Assembly (NCBI GenBank): GCA_947458705.1
Contig: CANHAH010000015.1
Coordinates: forward strand, 1-35,756
Source: Opitutia bacterium
Lineage (GTDB): Bacteria; Verrucomicrobiota; Verrucomicrobiia; Opitutales; Opitutaceae
DNA: 35,756 nucleotides
Direction: 5' to 3'
The notes under the pieces were generated by a model. The model saw only the letters and a program-made list of their open reading frames with translations, was not told where the DNA came from and made no database searches. This document shows positions 28,152 through 35,398 of the stretch, piece by piece (within the stretch, counting starts at the first letter, position 1; each line of letters begins with the position of its first letter). Made by a program: the position numbers and the translations under genes.

Positions 28152-28164
28152 GGTGGGTAAAAAT

Positions 28165-28189
28165 CGGCGGGGAGCACCCCTCCCCGCCG
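28165..28189 (+). terminator. GC-rich hairpin after the M16 peptidase gene
   Basis: CGGCGGGGAG (28165-28174) pairs perfectly with CTCCCCGCCG (28180-28189) around a 5-nt loop, 14 bp after the stop. No T-run follows on either strand, so it may be a weak terminator or an mRNA 3'-end stabiliser between convergent genes. Confidence 0.45.
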
Positions 28190-28218
28190 TTCCGCACCCC
28201 AGCGTGGCGATGCAACGC

Positions 28219-28443
28219 TCAATGCAGGTTCTGCAAAACCTGCAAGATGTGCATCGCCTTGGCGAAGTCGCCGGCATCAATCGCATGAAACAAAGCCTTT
28301 TTGAGATCGTGGATCGTATCCACATCGCCGGCCCAATCGGCCGGATTCACGCTGAGATCTAGGTTCGTATGCCGCTCATATAGCGCGGCCGTTTGCCGTA
28401 GGGCCGGCACCGCGGGAGCGGGACTAATCATGGCGATATTCAT
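28219..28443 (-). CDS. Small hypothetical protein with strong ribosome-binding site
   Basis: A 74-aa protein of unknown family. An almost ideal Shine-Dalgarno (AGGAGGA on the minus strand, 28452-28458) lies 8 nt before the ATG at 28443, in a window where most genes have weak ones. This is good evidence for translation. The sequence has no signal peptide or membrane segment. The N-terminal 35 residues are mixed; the C-terminal half (about 43-74, DTIHDLKKALFHAIDAGDFAKAMHI) looks like two amphipathic helices resembling a helical-repeat unit, with conserved-looking Ala-Gly-Asp. It is convergent with the M16 peptidase gene, and upstream lies a 370-bp stretch without an evident gene. Confidence 0.6.
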   Translation of the reverse strand: MNIAMISPAPAVPALRQTAALYERHTNLDLSVNPADWAGDVDTIHDLKKALFHAIDAGDFAKAMHILQVLQNLH

Positions 28444-28813
28444 TGTAACAGTCCTCCTGTTAAAAGTGATATCTAGGAGAGGGAGCTCGGAGACCTCTCT
28501 GAGGAAGCAGAGTCTCGCGCTAGTAGAAAATTAATAAGGCATTCAAAGTTGAAAAAAGAGGTGATTTATCCTGGTGAACCCAGGCTCGATGAAGGCAAAC
28601 GCTCAATGAGTGAGCAGACCGGCGGCGCGTGGATGTTCATAGCGGAAAAACAAGAACCAGAAGGCATATAATCACCTGCCGGTTTTTATTGGTTTAACAC
28701 CCCGCATCCTACACCCAAAATACTGCAAGGGTGACGCATCTTTTGGCGGAAACCCCTCATGCCTTGCCATACATGGCATTACTAAATGAGCCCACGCTAA
28801 GTGGCGAACACGC
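28444..28813. other. Intergenic stretch without a recognisable gene
   Basis: About 370 bp, less GC-rich than its surroundings. It presumably holds the promoter and leader of the small minus-strand gene ending at 28219. Small dyads are visible: CCTGG-N5-CCAGG around 28570-28584, and TGCCAT-ac-ATGGCA (28765-28778) nested between CTCAT and ATGAG arms. I found no credible protein, tRNA or known riboswitch; an unannotated small RNA cannot be excluded. Confidence 0.35.
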
Positions 28814-29014
28814 GTGCGACAGCGTCTAGGCTACCTGCTCACGCGAGCCGGACACACGCGGACGGCCGAGATGCTTCTTCCCGGTCTGGCACCCACCCTT
28901 TGGGTTGAACTGGACCCGCTGGCGGCGAACGATACTGAGTTTTCACCCGATCCCATCGACCGTGATCCGCGCTGGCGAGTAATCGTGCGACGCATGCCGG
29001 AGGCAGACACATGA
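28814..29014 (+). CDS. Possible small hypothetical protein (66 aa)
   Basis: Open frame with a GTG start at 28814 and an upstream in-frame stop at 28787. The product has a basic N-terminus (MRQRLGYLLTRAGHTRTAEML) and an acidic middle ending FSPDPIDRDPRWRVIVRRMPEADT, which does not look random. No Shine-Dalgarno precedes the GTG and no family is recognised. A hairpin starts 2 bp after the stop (29016-29041). It could be a real small gene or a remnant of a longer one. Confidence 0.3.
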   Translation: MRQRLGYLLTRAGHTRTAEMLLPGLAPTLWVELDPLAANDTEFSPDPIDRDPRWRVIVRRMPEADT

Positions 29015-29015
29015 T

Positions 29016-29041
29016 CCCAAGAGCGAATCTTACCTCTTGGG
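29016..29041. other. 8-bp hairpin without T-run, upstream of the SDR gene
   Basis: CCCAAGAG (29016-29023) pairs perfectly with CTCTTGGG (29034-29041) around a 10-nt loop. It directly follows the 66-aa frame and precedes the candidate SDR promoter at 29083-29111. It lacks a T-run on either strand, so it could be a protein-binding dyad or an RNA 3'-end structure. Confidence 0.4.
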
Positions 29042-29082
29042 GGCAGGTTGTGGCATTTAAATGTATTTTCTGCAGCGAAGAT

Positions 29083-29111
29083 TTGTCGTCGGACTATTTC
29101 CTCTCTAATTA
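29083..29111 (+). promoter_or_regulatory. Candidate promoter for the SDR-inositol oxygenase gene string
   Basis: TTGTCG (29083-29088) and TAATTA (29106-29111) are separated by exactly 17 bp. The -10-like box ends only 6 bp before the ATG at 29118, so if used, transcription would start at or next to the start codon and give a leaderless mRNA. This fits the lack of a Shine-Dalgarno before that ATG. The -10 match is imperfect. Confidence 0.3.
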
Positions 29112-29117
29112 TAGGCC

Positions 29118-29891
29118 ATGAATTCTACCTTTTCTGCTTCAGCGCCGGCGCCGGTTGTACTCATCGGCGGTGTCACGGGCGGCATCGGCTCCGCCCTAGC
29201 CCGCCGGCTCGCCGCGGCCGGCGTCTCGGTCGCGGGCTATGCGCGCGACGCCGGTAAACTCGCCGCCCTCCAAGCCGAATTGCCCGGATTACTCACCCTC
29301 ACCGCCGAGGCCACCCAGCCCGCCGAGGTCGAAGCCGCCGTCGCTGCCACGGTCGCACATTTCGGCCGGCTAGATGGTTACGTGCACGCCGTGGGTTCGA
29401 TTTTAATTAAAGCCGCCCACCAGACGCGCCCGGAGGAATGGCTGCGGGTCCTAGATCTCAACCTCAACTCCGCCTTCTATGGTTTACGTGCCGCGCTAGG
29501 CCCGATGCAGACCCAAAACCACGGGAGCATCATCTTCGTGAGTTCCGTCGCCGCGCAAGCCGGCTTGCCCGCGCATGAAGCCATCGCCGCCGCCAAGGCC
29601 GGGATCGACGGTCTCGTGCGCTCCGCCGCCGCCAGCTACGCGCCACGCAATATCCGCATCAACGCCGTCGCGCCGGGCCTCGTCGATACACCGCTCGCCG
29701 CCCCACTGCTCGCCAGCGAAGCGGCGCGTGCGTTTTCCGAAAAGATGCACCCACTCGGGCGGATCGGCCGGCCCGAGCAAATCGCCAGCCTTATCGCTTG
29801 GATGCTCACGCCCGATGCGGACTGGGTCACGGGCCAGATCTACTCGATCGACGGCGGCCTCGCGCACCTGCGCCCCCGGCCCAAGGTCTGA
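29118..29891 (+). CDS. SDR family protein lacking the catalytic tyrosine
   Basis: Short-chain dehydrogenase/reductase fold, 257 aa. The nucleotide-binding motif GGVTGGIG is at 17-24, Asn116 is in the NLNSA motif, and Ser142/Ser143 and Lys160 are in place. The C-terminal INAVAPGLVDTPL segment and the ending with TGQIYSIDGG are classic for SDRs. However, the YxxxK catalytic motif reads IAAAK: the tyrosine position is Ile156. The nearest polar candidate is His153. A similar His-Glu-Ala-Ile-Ala-Ala-Ala-Lys arrangement occurs in some SDR proteins, as far as I recall, so this may be a divergent subfamily rather than a dead gene. The inositol oxygenase gene starts 107 bp downstream on the same strand. 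No substrate can be assigned. Confidence 0.88.
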   Translation: MNSTFSASAPAPVVLIGGVTGGIGSALARRLAAAGVSVAGYARDAGKLAALQAELPGLLTLTAEATQPAEVEAAVAATVAHFGRLDGYVHAVGSILIKAAHQTRPEEWLRVLDLNLNSAFYGLRAALGPMQTQNHGSIIFVSSVAAQAGLPAHEAIAAAKAGIDGLVRSAAASYAPRNIRINAVAPGLVDTPLAAPLLASEAARAFSEKMHPLGRIGRPEQIASLIAWMLTPDADWVTGQIYSIDGGLAHLRPRPKV

Positions 29892-29998
29892 GCGCAGCGC
29901 GCATTTTTCGGTGAGTTTGAACAACCTCCGCTGGACTCGGCGGGGCTCTTGGCTCAACGTCGGCGGTACCCCACAGCGTCAATCCCCATCGCACCACC

Positions 29999-30910
29999 AT
30001 GTCCCCTAACGTGAATCCCGCTTCCAGCCAACCCCTCGCTAGCCTCGATGAGTGGGAAGATTTTCTGAAAGACAAATACCCCGAGCCCGCACCGGCCCCC
30101 GCGCGCAAAGCTCCGGCCGTCGGCACCGCGCCCGACAAGCAGAAGGAAGAATTCCGCGTCTACGAAGCCGAGGCGCGGCCCACGGTGCGCGAGTTTTATC
30201 GGCTCAATCACACGCACCAGACGCACGAATTTGCCGTCGCCAAGCGCCAAGAATATCTGGGCCTAAACCGCATGACCATGGGCATCTGGGAGGCCATGGA
30301 ATACCTCAACCAGCTCGTGGACGATTCCGATCCGGACACCGATCTTTCGCAGCTCCAGCATCTGCTCCAAACCGCCGAAGCCATGCGTCGCGACGGCCAG
30401 CCGCGCTGGATGATCCTCACCGGCTTGATCCACGATCTTGGCAAGATCCTCTGCCTTTGGGGCGAACCGCAATGGGCGGTCGTGGGTGATACGTTTGCGA
30501 CGGGGTGTGCGTTCTCCGACAAAAACGTTTTTCCGCTATTCTTTGCCGCCAACCCCGACAGCCAGATCGCGCGTTTCCAGACGCCCAACGGCATCTACGA
30601 ACCCGGCTGTGGCTTGGATAAAGTCATTCTCTCCTGGGGCCACGACGAATACATCTATCACGTCGCGAAAGACTACCTGCCCGCCGAAGGCCTCGCGATG
30701 CTGCGCTACCATAGTTTTTATCCGTGGCACCGCGAAGGCGCGTATGACCAATTCTGCACGCCCGCCGATCGCGCGCTGATGCCGTGGGTTTTAAAATTCA
30801 ACACCTACGATCTCTACACCAAGAGCCACGAAGCGCCCGACGTGAAGATGCTGAAACCTTATTACGAGGAACTCATCCGCGAGTTCTTCCCCGAGAAAGT
30901 GCGTTGGTGA
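29999..30910 (+). CDS. myo-Inositol oxygenase (MIOX)
   Basis: Di-iron oxygenase of the HD-like fold that converts myo-inositol plus O2 to D-glucuronate. Compared with mammalian MIOX from memory, all iron ligands are recognisable: His121 ([11 protein letters not shown]), His145 and Asp146 (HDLGK), His215 (WGHDEY), His238 (RYHSFYPWH) and Asp271 (FNTYDLYTK). Lys149, the HTHQT motif (71-75) and the DDSDPDTD segment (108-115) are also conserved. The 303 aa include an N-terminal extension of about 45 residues rich in Pro and Ala, which replaces the more divergent N-terminus of animal enzymes. MIOX is best known from eukaryotes and occurs in scattered bacteria. Its neighbours are an SDR and a racemase-like gene; the usual bacterial inositol dehydrogenase (iol) genes are not visible. 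Confidence 0.95.
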   Translation: MSPNVNPASSQPLASLDEWEDFLKDKYPEPAPAPARKAPAVGTAPDKQKEEFRVYEAEARPTVREFYRLNHTHQTHEFAVAKRQEYLGLNRMTMGIWEAMEYLNQLVDDSDPDTDLSQLQHLLQTAEAMRRDGQPRWMILTGLIHDLGKILCLWGEPQWAVVGDTFATGCAFSDKNVFPLFFAANPDSQIARFQTPNGIYEPGCGLDKVILSWGHDEYIYHVAKDYLPAEGLAMLRYHSFYPWHREGAYDQFCTPADRALMPWVLKFNTYDLYTKSHEAPDVKMLKPYYEELIREFFPEKVRW

Positions 30911-30977
30911 GGCGCGCCCGCACGCCCGCGCGGGAGTTGGACTTGAGCCGCTCACTAATCACGCGCTAAAAACAACG

Positions 30978-31652
30978 ATGCACCTAGGCCTCATCGTTGG
31001 CATCGGTCCGGCGGCGACTGATTTTTACTACCGACATCTCATCCACGCCTTCGCACAAGCGGGCGCGAAACTGGAGCTCACGATGGCGCACGCCGACACC
31101 CCGACCTTGTTGCGCCACCAAGCAAGCGGGAATGCCCGCGGCCAAGTTGAAATCTATCAACAGCTCGCCCATCGCCTAAGCGCGGCGGGAGTAGAGATTT
31201 TGGCCGTCACTTCGATCGCTGGGCATTTCTGCATCGAGGAATTCAAAGCTGTCTCGCCCTTGCCCGTCATCGATCTTGTGACGGAGGTGCGCCGAGAAAT
31301 CTCCGCGCGTAAGTTTAAAAAACTAGGTCTGATCGGGACGCGGGTGGTGATGGAAACAGCCTTTTACGGAGCCATCAAAGAGGTTGAAATCATCGCGCCG
31401 CCGCCAAGCGAACTCACCGCCGTACATGATGCCTATGTCGCTATGGCGAGCGCGGGGGCCATCACCGAGGCGCAACGTCAGGTCTTTTTTTTCGCCGGGA
31501 AAAACCTAATGGAAACAGCGGGGGTCGACGCGGTGATGTTGGCTGGGACGGACCTCGCCCTCGCGTTTCACCAGCGGGAGTCGGGCTTTGCCACTTTGGA
31601 TTGTGCCGCGATTCACGCCGACGCGATTTTTCGGACCGTTCGAACGGCTTGA
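30978..31652 (+). CDS. Asp/Glu racemase superfamily protein lacking both catalytic cysteines
   Basis: Aspartate/glutamate racemase fold, 224 aa, with the typical start LGLIVGIGPAATDFYYRHL and the KKLGLIGTRVVMETAFY segment of the second lobe. In active members two cysteines act as acid and base, in PCNTxH and GCTE motifs. Here the first motif reads VTSIAGH, with Ser79 in place of the Cys, and the second reads LAGTDL, with Gly190 in place of the Cys. The frame is intact, so this is either a lyase/isomerase relative with different chemistry or a non-enzymatic member. Racemase-superfamily relatives include maleate isomerases and arylmalonate decarboxylases, which use different Cys patterns. It lies 67 bp after the inositol oxygenase gene on the same strand. 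Confidence 0.82.
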   Translation: MHLGLIVGIGPAATDFYYRHLIHAFAQAGAKLELTMAHADTPTLLRHQASGNARGQVEIYQQLAHRLSAAGVEILAVTSIAGHFCIEEFKAVSPLPVIDLVTEVRREISARKFKKLGLIGTRVVMETAFYGAIKEVEIIAPPPSELTAVHDAYVAMASAGAITEAQRQVFFFAGKNLMETAGVDAVMLAGTDLALAFHQRESGFATLDCAAIHADAIFRTVRTA

Positions 31653-31718
31653 TCGCAGATCTCAACCTGACTGAATGAGAACGGCGAAGCTTGGCGGGAA
31701 GCGTCGCAGGGTTTTAGA

Positions 31719-32339
31719 GTGCTCAACATGCACCTCGATTTCGCCACGCTCAAACGTCCCGAAGCTTACGCGTGGATGACGACCACGATTCTGCCACGGC
31801 CTATCGCCTGGGTCGCGACGCTCTCCAGCGAGAGCAAAACGAACCTCGCGCCGTTTTCGTTTTTTCAGGCCATCACGGCGAATCCACCGACGTTGATGTT
31901 TGTGCCCGTCAACCAGCGCGACGGCTCGCCGAAAGACACATTGCGCAACATCGAGGCCACGCGGGAATTTGTAGTGAACGTGGTGCCCCACGCGCTCGCC
32001 GAATCGATGAACGCCTGTGCCGCGCTCTTGCCACACGGTGAGAGCGAATTTGAAGCATTTGGCATCGCGGCTGCGCCGAGCACGCACGTGCGCCCGCCGC
32101 GCGTGGCGGCCTCACCGGTTGCGTTCGAGTGCACGCTGCACAGCATCGTGCACATCGGCGAGGGCGCCGGTGCGGCCAATGTCGTTTTTGGGCGCATCCT
32201 TGGGATGCACGTGGACGACCAAGTGATCGGAATCGATGGTCTACCCGACGCGGCGAAACTAGATCTCGTGGGCCGCCTCGGGCGCGAGGATTATGCGCGC
32301 ACGAGCGAGCGTTTCACGATCAAGCGGCCCGATCGTTGA
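31719..32339 (+). CDS. Flavin reductase family protein (FMN-binding split barrel)
   Basis: Flavin reductase-like split-barrel protein, 206 aa, with the family's LPRPIAWVATLS motif (about residues 26-37) and NLAPFSFFQAITANPPTLMF segment, where the flavin binds. Typical members reduce FMN with NAD(P)H or serve as flavin-dependent oxidoreductases; the substrate and partner are unknown. The start is the GTG at 31719, with an AGGG 7 nt upstream, or the ATG three codons later. It follows the racemase-like gene by 66 bp on the same strand and ends 13 bp from the convergent alginate-lyase-family gene. It is the last gene of the plus-strand string starting with the SDR. Confidence 0.85.
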   Translation: MLNMHLDFATLKRPEAYAWMTTTILPRPIAWVATLSSESKTNLAPFSFFQAITANPPTLMFVPVNQRDGSPKDTLRNIEATREFVVNVVPHALAESMNACAALLPHGESEFEAFGIAAAPSTHVRPPRVAASPVAFECTLHSIVHIGEGAGAANVVFGRILGMHVDDQVIGIDGLPDAAKLDLVGRLGREDYARTSERFTIKRPDR

Positions 32340-32352
32340 GCAGGGCTAAATC

Positions 32353-33537
32353 TCAGCGTAGCCAGAGAACTGGCTGGCGCACGGGTAAGTTGCGGCGCAC
32401 CTCTTCGATCGTGGGATCGGCGTCGAGTTTTTGCCAAAGCTCGACCCAATCGGCGCGGCCAGCAGCCAAAGCACCAAAGATCAAGGCGGGTTGGCGCACG
32501 GGCCAGTTGTCCCAATACATAACGTCGGGCTTGATCAGCTCCGGCGCAGTGCCCGGAGCGGCGGTGGCGGGGACGGGTTTGCGGGCGGTTTTGAGCCAGG
32601 CGTTTTTATCAGCGAGGAAGGGAGCGAGGAAGGAGACCCCGCGCACTAGGCTACGACCATCGGCGAGTTGGAAATTCATAAGATCATCGCCGGGCTTAGA
32701 GAGCACAACGGCAATGGCGGTCATAACGTCGAGGTTGAAGATTGAGTAGCCGTAGGGCTTGGTGCGGGCGAGCTCTTGCGGGAAACTGCCGTCGGCGGCC
32801 ATCTGATTGGGGAGGTGGCTGGCGATGAGGCGCTGGCGACATTCGGCGAGGACGGCGGCGTCGCCTACCAGTCGCGCGAAACAGGCAGCCTGGAGTGTCC
32901 AGCACGTGCCGTGGTTGTTCTTGGCGTTACTCTCGTCGACTCCGTACGGGTGCGTGCGAATCCAAGTGAGGTACTCACGGAACCAACCCGTGATGGCAGC
33001 GTCGGCGGCGGGCGTGAGGGCTTTGGAGCCGCGCAGAGCTTCAACGCCGAGGGCGACTTCGGCGAGGTGCACGGTGTCAATGACGCCGATGCTGCGGCCC
33101 GTACTGCGGCCTTTAATCGCCTGCGAATAAAGCAGGTTGGGATTCATCTTAGTCACCGGATCGACAAACCACGCTTGCAGGTGGCGCACGGCGGCCGCGG
33201 CGTAAACTTCCTCATGGGAGACTGTGTAGGCGGCACTGAGAATGCCGAAGTCGCGAGCAAAACTCAGGAGCAACTGACGGTGAGCGACAAAATTATCGGG
33301 GTTGGTCAAACCGTCGCGCTGAATGTACGGCGCGTCGGGATTTTTGGGATCTGGCCACCAATAATCCCCTTCGGAGGAAAAATCATGAAGGCCCCCCGCG
33401 CTGCGGGGGTTGCGAGCGGTAACGAGGGTCTTAGGCTCGACGCGGACGGAAACTTCGGCGGCGGGCACCAGCCGCGGAAGCTCGACGGTGCCGAGGTCAA
33501 ACTGGGGTAAGGCTAAAAGGGCAAATAAAGCGAACAT
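32353..33537 (-). CDS. Alginate lyase family polysaccharide lyase (PL5/PL38-like), exported
   Basis: Predicted periplasmic polysaccharide lyase of the alginate lyase superfamily with an (alpha/alpha)n-barrel fold; relatives cleave alginate or glucuronan by beta-elimination. The 394-aa protein has a short hydrophobic N-terminus (MFALFALLALPQF). It then shows the signature DYWWPDPKNPDAPYIQRDG (58-76) and the catalytic NNHG motif (Asn207, Asn208, His209), followed by the TCW that is typical of the family. I cannot decide between mannuronate and glucuronate substrates from the sequence; I lean to a PL38-type from the DPKNPDAPY segment. It is convergent with the flavin reductase gene and downstream of phoD on the minus strand, separated by 86 bp. 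No other alginate genes are present. Confidence 0.88.
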   Translation of the reverse strand: MFALFALLALPQFDLGTVELPRLVPAAEVSVRVEPKTLVTARNPRSAGGLHDFSSEGDYWWPDPKNPDAPYIQRDGLTNPDNFVAHRQLLLSFARDFGILSAAYTVSHEEVYAAAAVRHLQAWFVDPVTKMNPNLLYSQAIKGRSTGRSIGVIDTVHLAEVALGVEALRGSKALTPAADAAITGWFREYLTWIRTHPYGVDESNAKNNHGTCWTLQAACFARLVGDAAVLAECRQRLIASHLPNQMAADGSFPQELARTKPYGYSIFNLDVMTAIAVVLSKPGDDLMNFQLADGRSLVRGVSFLAPFLADKNAWLKTARKPVPATAAPGTAPELIKPDVMYWDNWPVRQPALIFGALAAGRADWVELWQKLDADPTIEEVRRNLPVRQPVLWLR

Positions 33538-33623
33538 GGTGATAGGGTAAAACGTGGCAGCGTGCGACAGACCGCGCTCGGGGCAAGCGCGAGCGGGTTA
33601 CTATCGTTAAGCACAAGTGGATT

Positions 33624-35201
33624 TTAGAGCCGGTGGAGCACGGGACGACCGCTCTCCACAAGGTAAGAGGCTCGGGTGGTCACGGGCGCGCCGGCTCGAA
33701 TCACGTAGGGTACGGTGCGGTAATCCGTGCGCCAGGCCTTAGGCGTAAGTTCGCAGCGTACGTAGCCGCGTTCGGCGTTGAAGAACTTTAGAAACGGATT
33801 TTCACTTAACAGGTGTTCGTAAGCTTTCGGCAAGGCAGCGCCGTCACCACCGGAGCTAATCGAGGTGCCGACAAACTCAGTGCCAACGGACATGGAATCG
33901 AGTTGGTCGAAATCAGCGATAAGTTCGTTGGCCCAGTTGGAATGGATGTCACCCGTGATCACGACTGGGTTTTTAATCCGCTTTTCTTGGAAATGCCGCA
34001 ACACACGGCGGCGCTCAAATTCATAACCCGGCCACTGATCCATGCTGTATTTCACCTCAGGACCGCCAGCCCTATCCACACGAGCCATCATCACTTGTTG
34101 CGCAAGCACGTTCCAGTGAGCCGAGGAGCGTTCAAGGCCGCTAAAAAGCCAGTCGCGCTGGCGCTCACCTAAAAGGGTGCCTTGGGGATCAAGCAATACG
34201 GGCGTTGGGGCTTTGTTACCATCACCGAGCGGCTGGGGCGTTCGGTATTGCCGAGTGTCCAGGACATGAAATTGGGCAAGTCGGCCAAAACTGAGGCCTC
34301 GGTAAAGTAGCATATCTGGACCGGTCGGTAACGCCGAGCGCCGAAGCGGCATATGCTCAAAATAAGCCTGATAGGCGGCCGCCCGACGCCGGAGAAAATC
34401 GGCTCGTTTCGCTGGTTTCTCGGGGTGGTCGGCGGCGTAGTTATTAGCCACTTCGTGGTCGTCCCAGGTCATGATCCACGGCGCCATCGCGTGCGCAGCC
34501 TGCAAATGCGGATCCGTTTTATAAAGCGCATAGCGCAACCGATAATCATCGAGCGCCAAGCACTCGAGCCCGAGGTGGCGGCGCACGCGGTCAGCTACGC
34601 CAGGGCCCTCATAGATGTAGTCACCTAGATGGACTACGAGATCAACGTCCTCCTGCGCTAAATGTTGGTAGGCAGTGTAGTAGCCAGTCTCGTAGTGTTG
34701 ACACGAAACAAACGCGAAGCGCAGTCGCTCCGGCAACGCGTCCCGGGGCGGCGCCGTGCGCGTGCGACCCTTGGGACTAACTTCAGCGCCGACCTTAAAT
34801 TGATACCAATACCAGCGGTCCGGCCGCAGCCCCGCCACCTCGACATGCACGGCGTGCGACCAATCAGCCCGGGCGGTCGCCGTGCCCGACTGCACGACGC
34901 GCGACATCCCCTCATCGTCGGCAATTTGCCAAGAGACTTCCACCGACTCAGCCCCCATTCCTCCCCCCACTTCAAGCGGGCGGGGTGCTAGACGTGTCCA
35001 GAGCACCACCCCATCCGGCAACGGGTCGCCCGAGGCCACACCCAACGAAAAAGGGTAGCCAGCAAACGCGAACCTCGTCCCTACAGCACCCCGGGCTCGC
35101 GTGGAAAGTAAAGCCGCGGCGGCAAATGACGCACCGCCCGCCAAAAACGAACGACGACTAAGATGTTGAGCACCGGGCAAGGGGTAAAGCGGAGGGTTCA
35201 T
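33624..35201 (-). CDS. phoD: PhoD-type alkaline phosphatase/phosphodiesterase, Tat-exported
   Basis: Secreted metallophosphoesterase of the PhoD family, releasing phosphate from mono- or diesters. The N-terminus carries a twin-arginine signal SRRSFLAGG (15-23) followed by an Ala-rich hydrophobic region, consistent with export of a folded metal enzyme. A PhoD N-terminal domain (GVASGDPLPDGVVLWTRLAP) precedes the catalytic domain. Metal ligands are in FVSCQHYE, HLGDYIYEG, MTWDDHEVANNY and ITGDIHSNW, all intact. At 525 aa it is of family length. It diverges from carB across about 200 bp. No pho-box was clearly recognised, so phosphate regulation is likely from family knowledge but not shown. Confidence 0.93.
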   Translation of the reverse strand: MNPPLYPLPGAQHLSRRSFLAGGASFAAAALLSTRARGAVGTRFAFAGYPFSLGVASGDPLPDGVVLWTRLAPRPLEVGGGMGAESVEVSWQIADDEGMSRVVQSGTATARADWSHAVHVEVAGLRPDRWYWYQFKVGAEVSPKGRTRTAPPRDALPERLRFAFVSCQHYETGYYTAYQHLAQEDVDLVVHLGDYIYEGPGVADRVRRHLGLECLALDDYRLRYALYKTDPHLQAAHAMAPWIMTWDDHEVANNYAADHPEKPAKRADFLRRRAAAYQAYFEHMPLRRSALPTGPDMLLYRGLSFGRLAQFHVLDTRQYRTPQPLGDGNKAPTPVLLDPQGTLLGERQRDWLFSGLERSSAHWNVLAQQVMMARVDRAGGPEVKYSMDQWPGYEFERRRVLRHFQEKRIKNPVVITGDIHSNWANELIADFDQLDSMSVGTEFVGTSISSGGDGAALPKAYEHLLSENPFLKFFNAERGYVRCELTPKAWRTDYRTVPYVIRAGAPVTTRASYLVESGRPVLHRL

Positions 35202-35398
35202 ATTAGCGCAAAATAAGTGATCACCGATTACTAAAACCTGCTTGGTCCCCAGTTCGACTCCATTCCCCCATATTTTTGAAACAAATTAGTGACGGTTTTT
35301 CTGGTGGCCTTGGTTACCTCAGAGCGGATTTTCAGCAGGTGCGCTTTCCCGCTTGCCGCGCGTTTCAGCGCGCTCAACCCTCGCCGAAATCTACGCTC

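Noticed and set aside
35251-35270. GTTCGACTCC stretch followed by CCCCCA, like a tRNA T-arm and 3' end
   Set aside because: The T-stem does not pair and no anticodon or D-arm lies upstream, so it is neither a tRNA nor a convincing attachment-site remnant.
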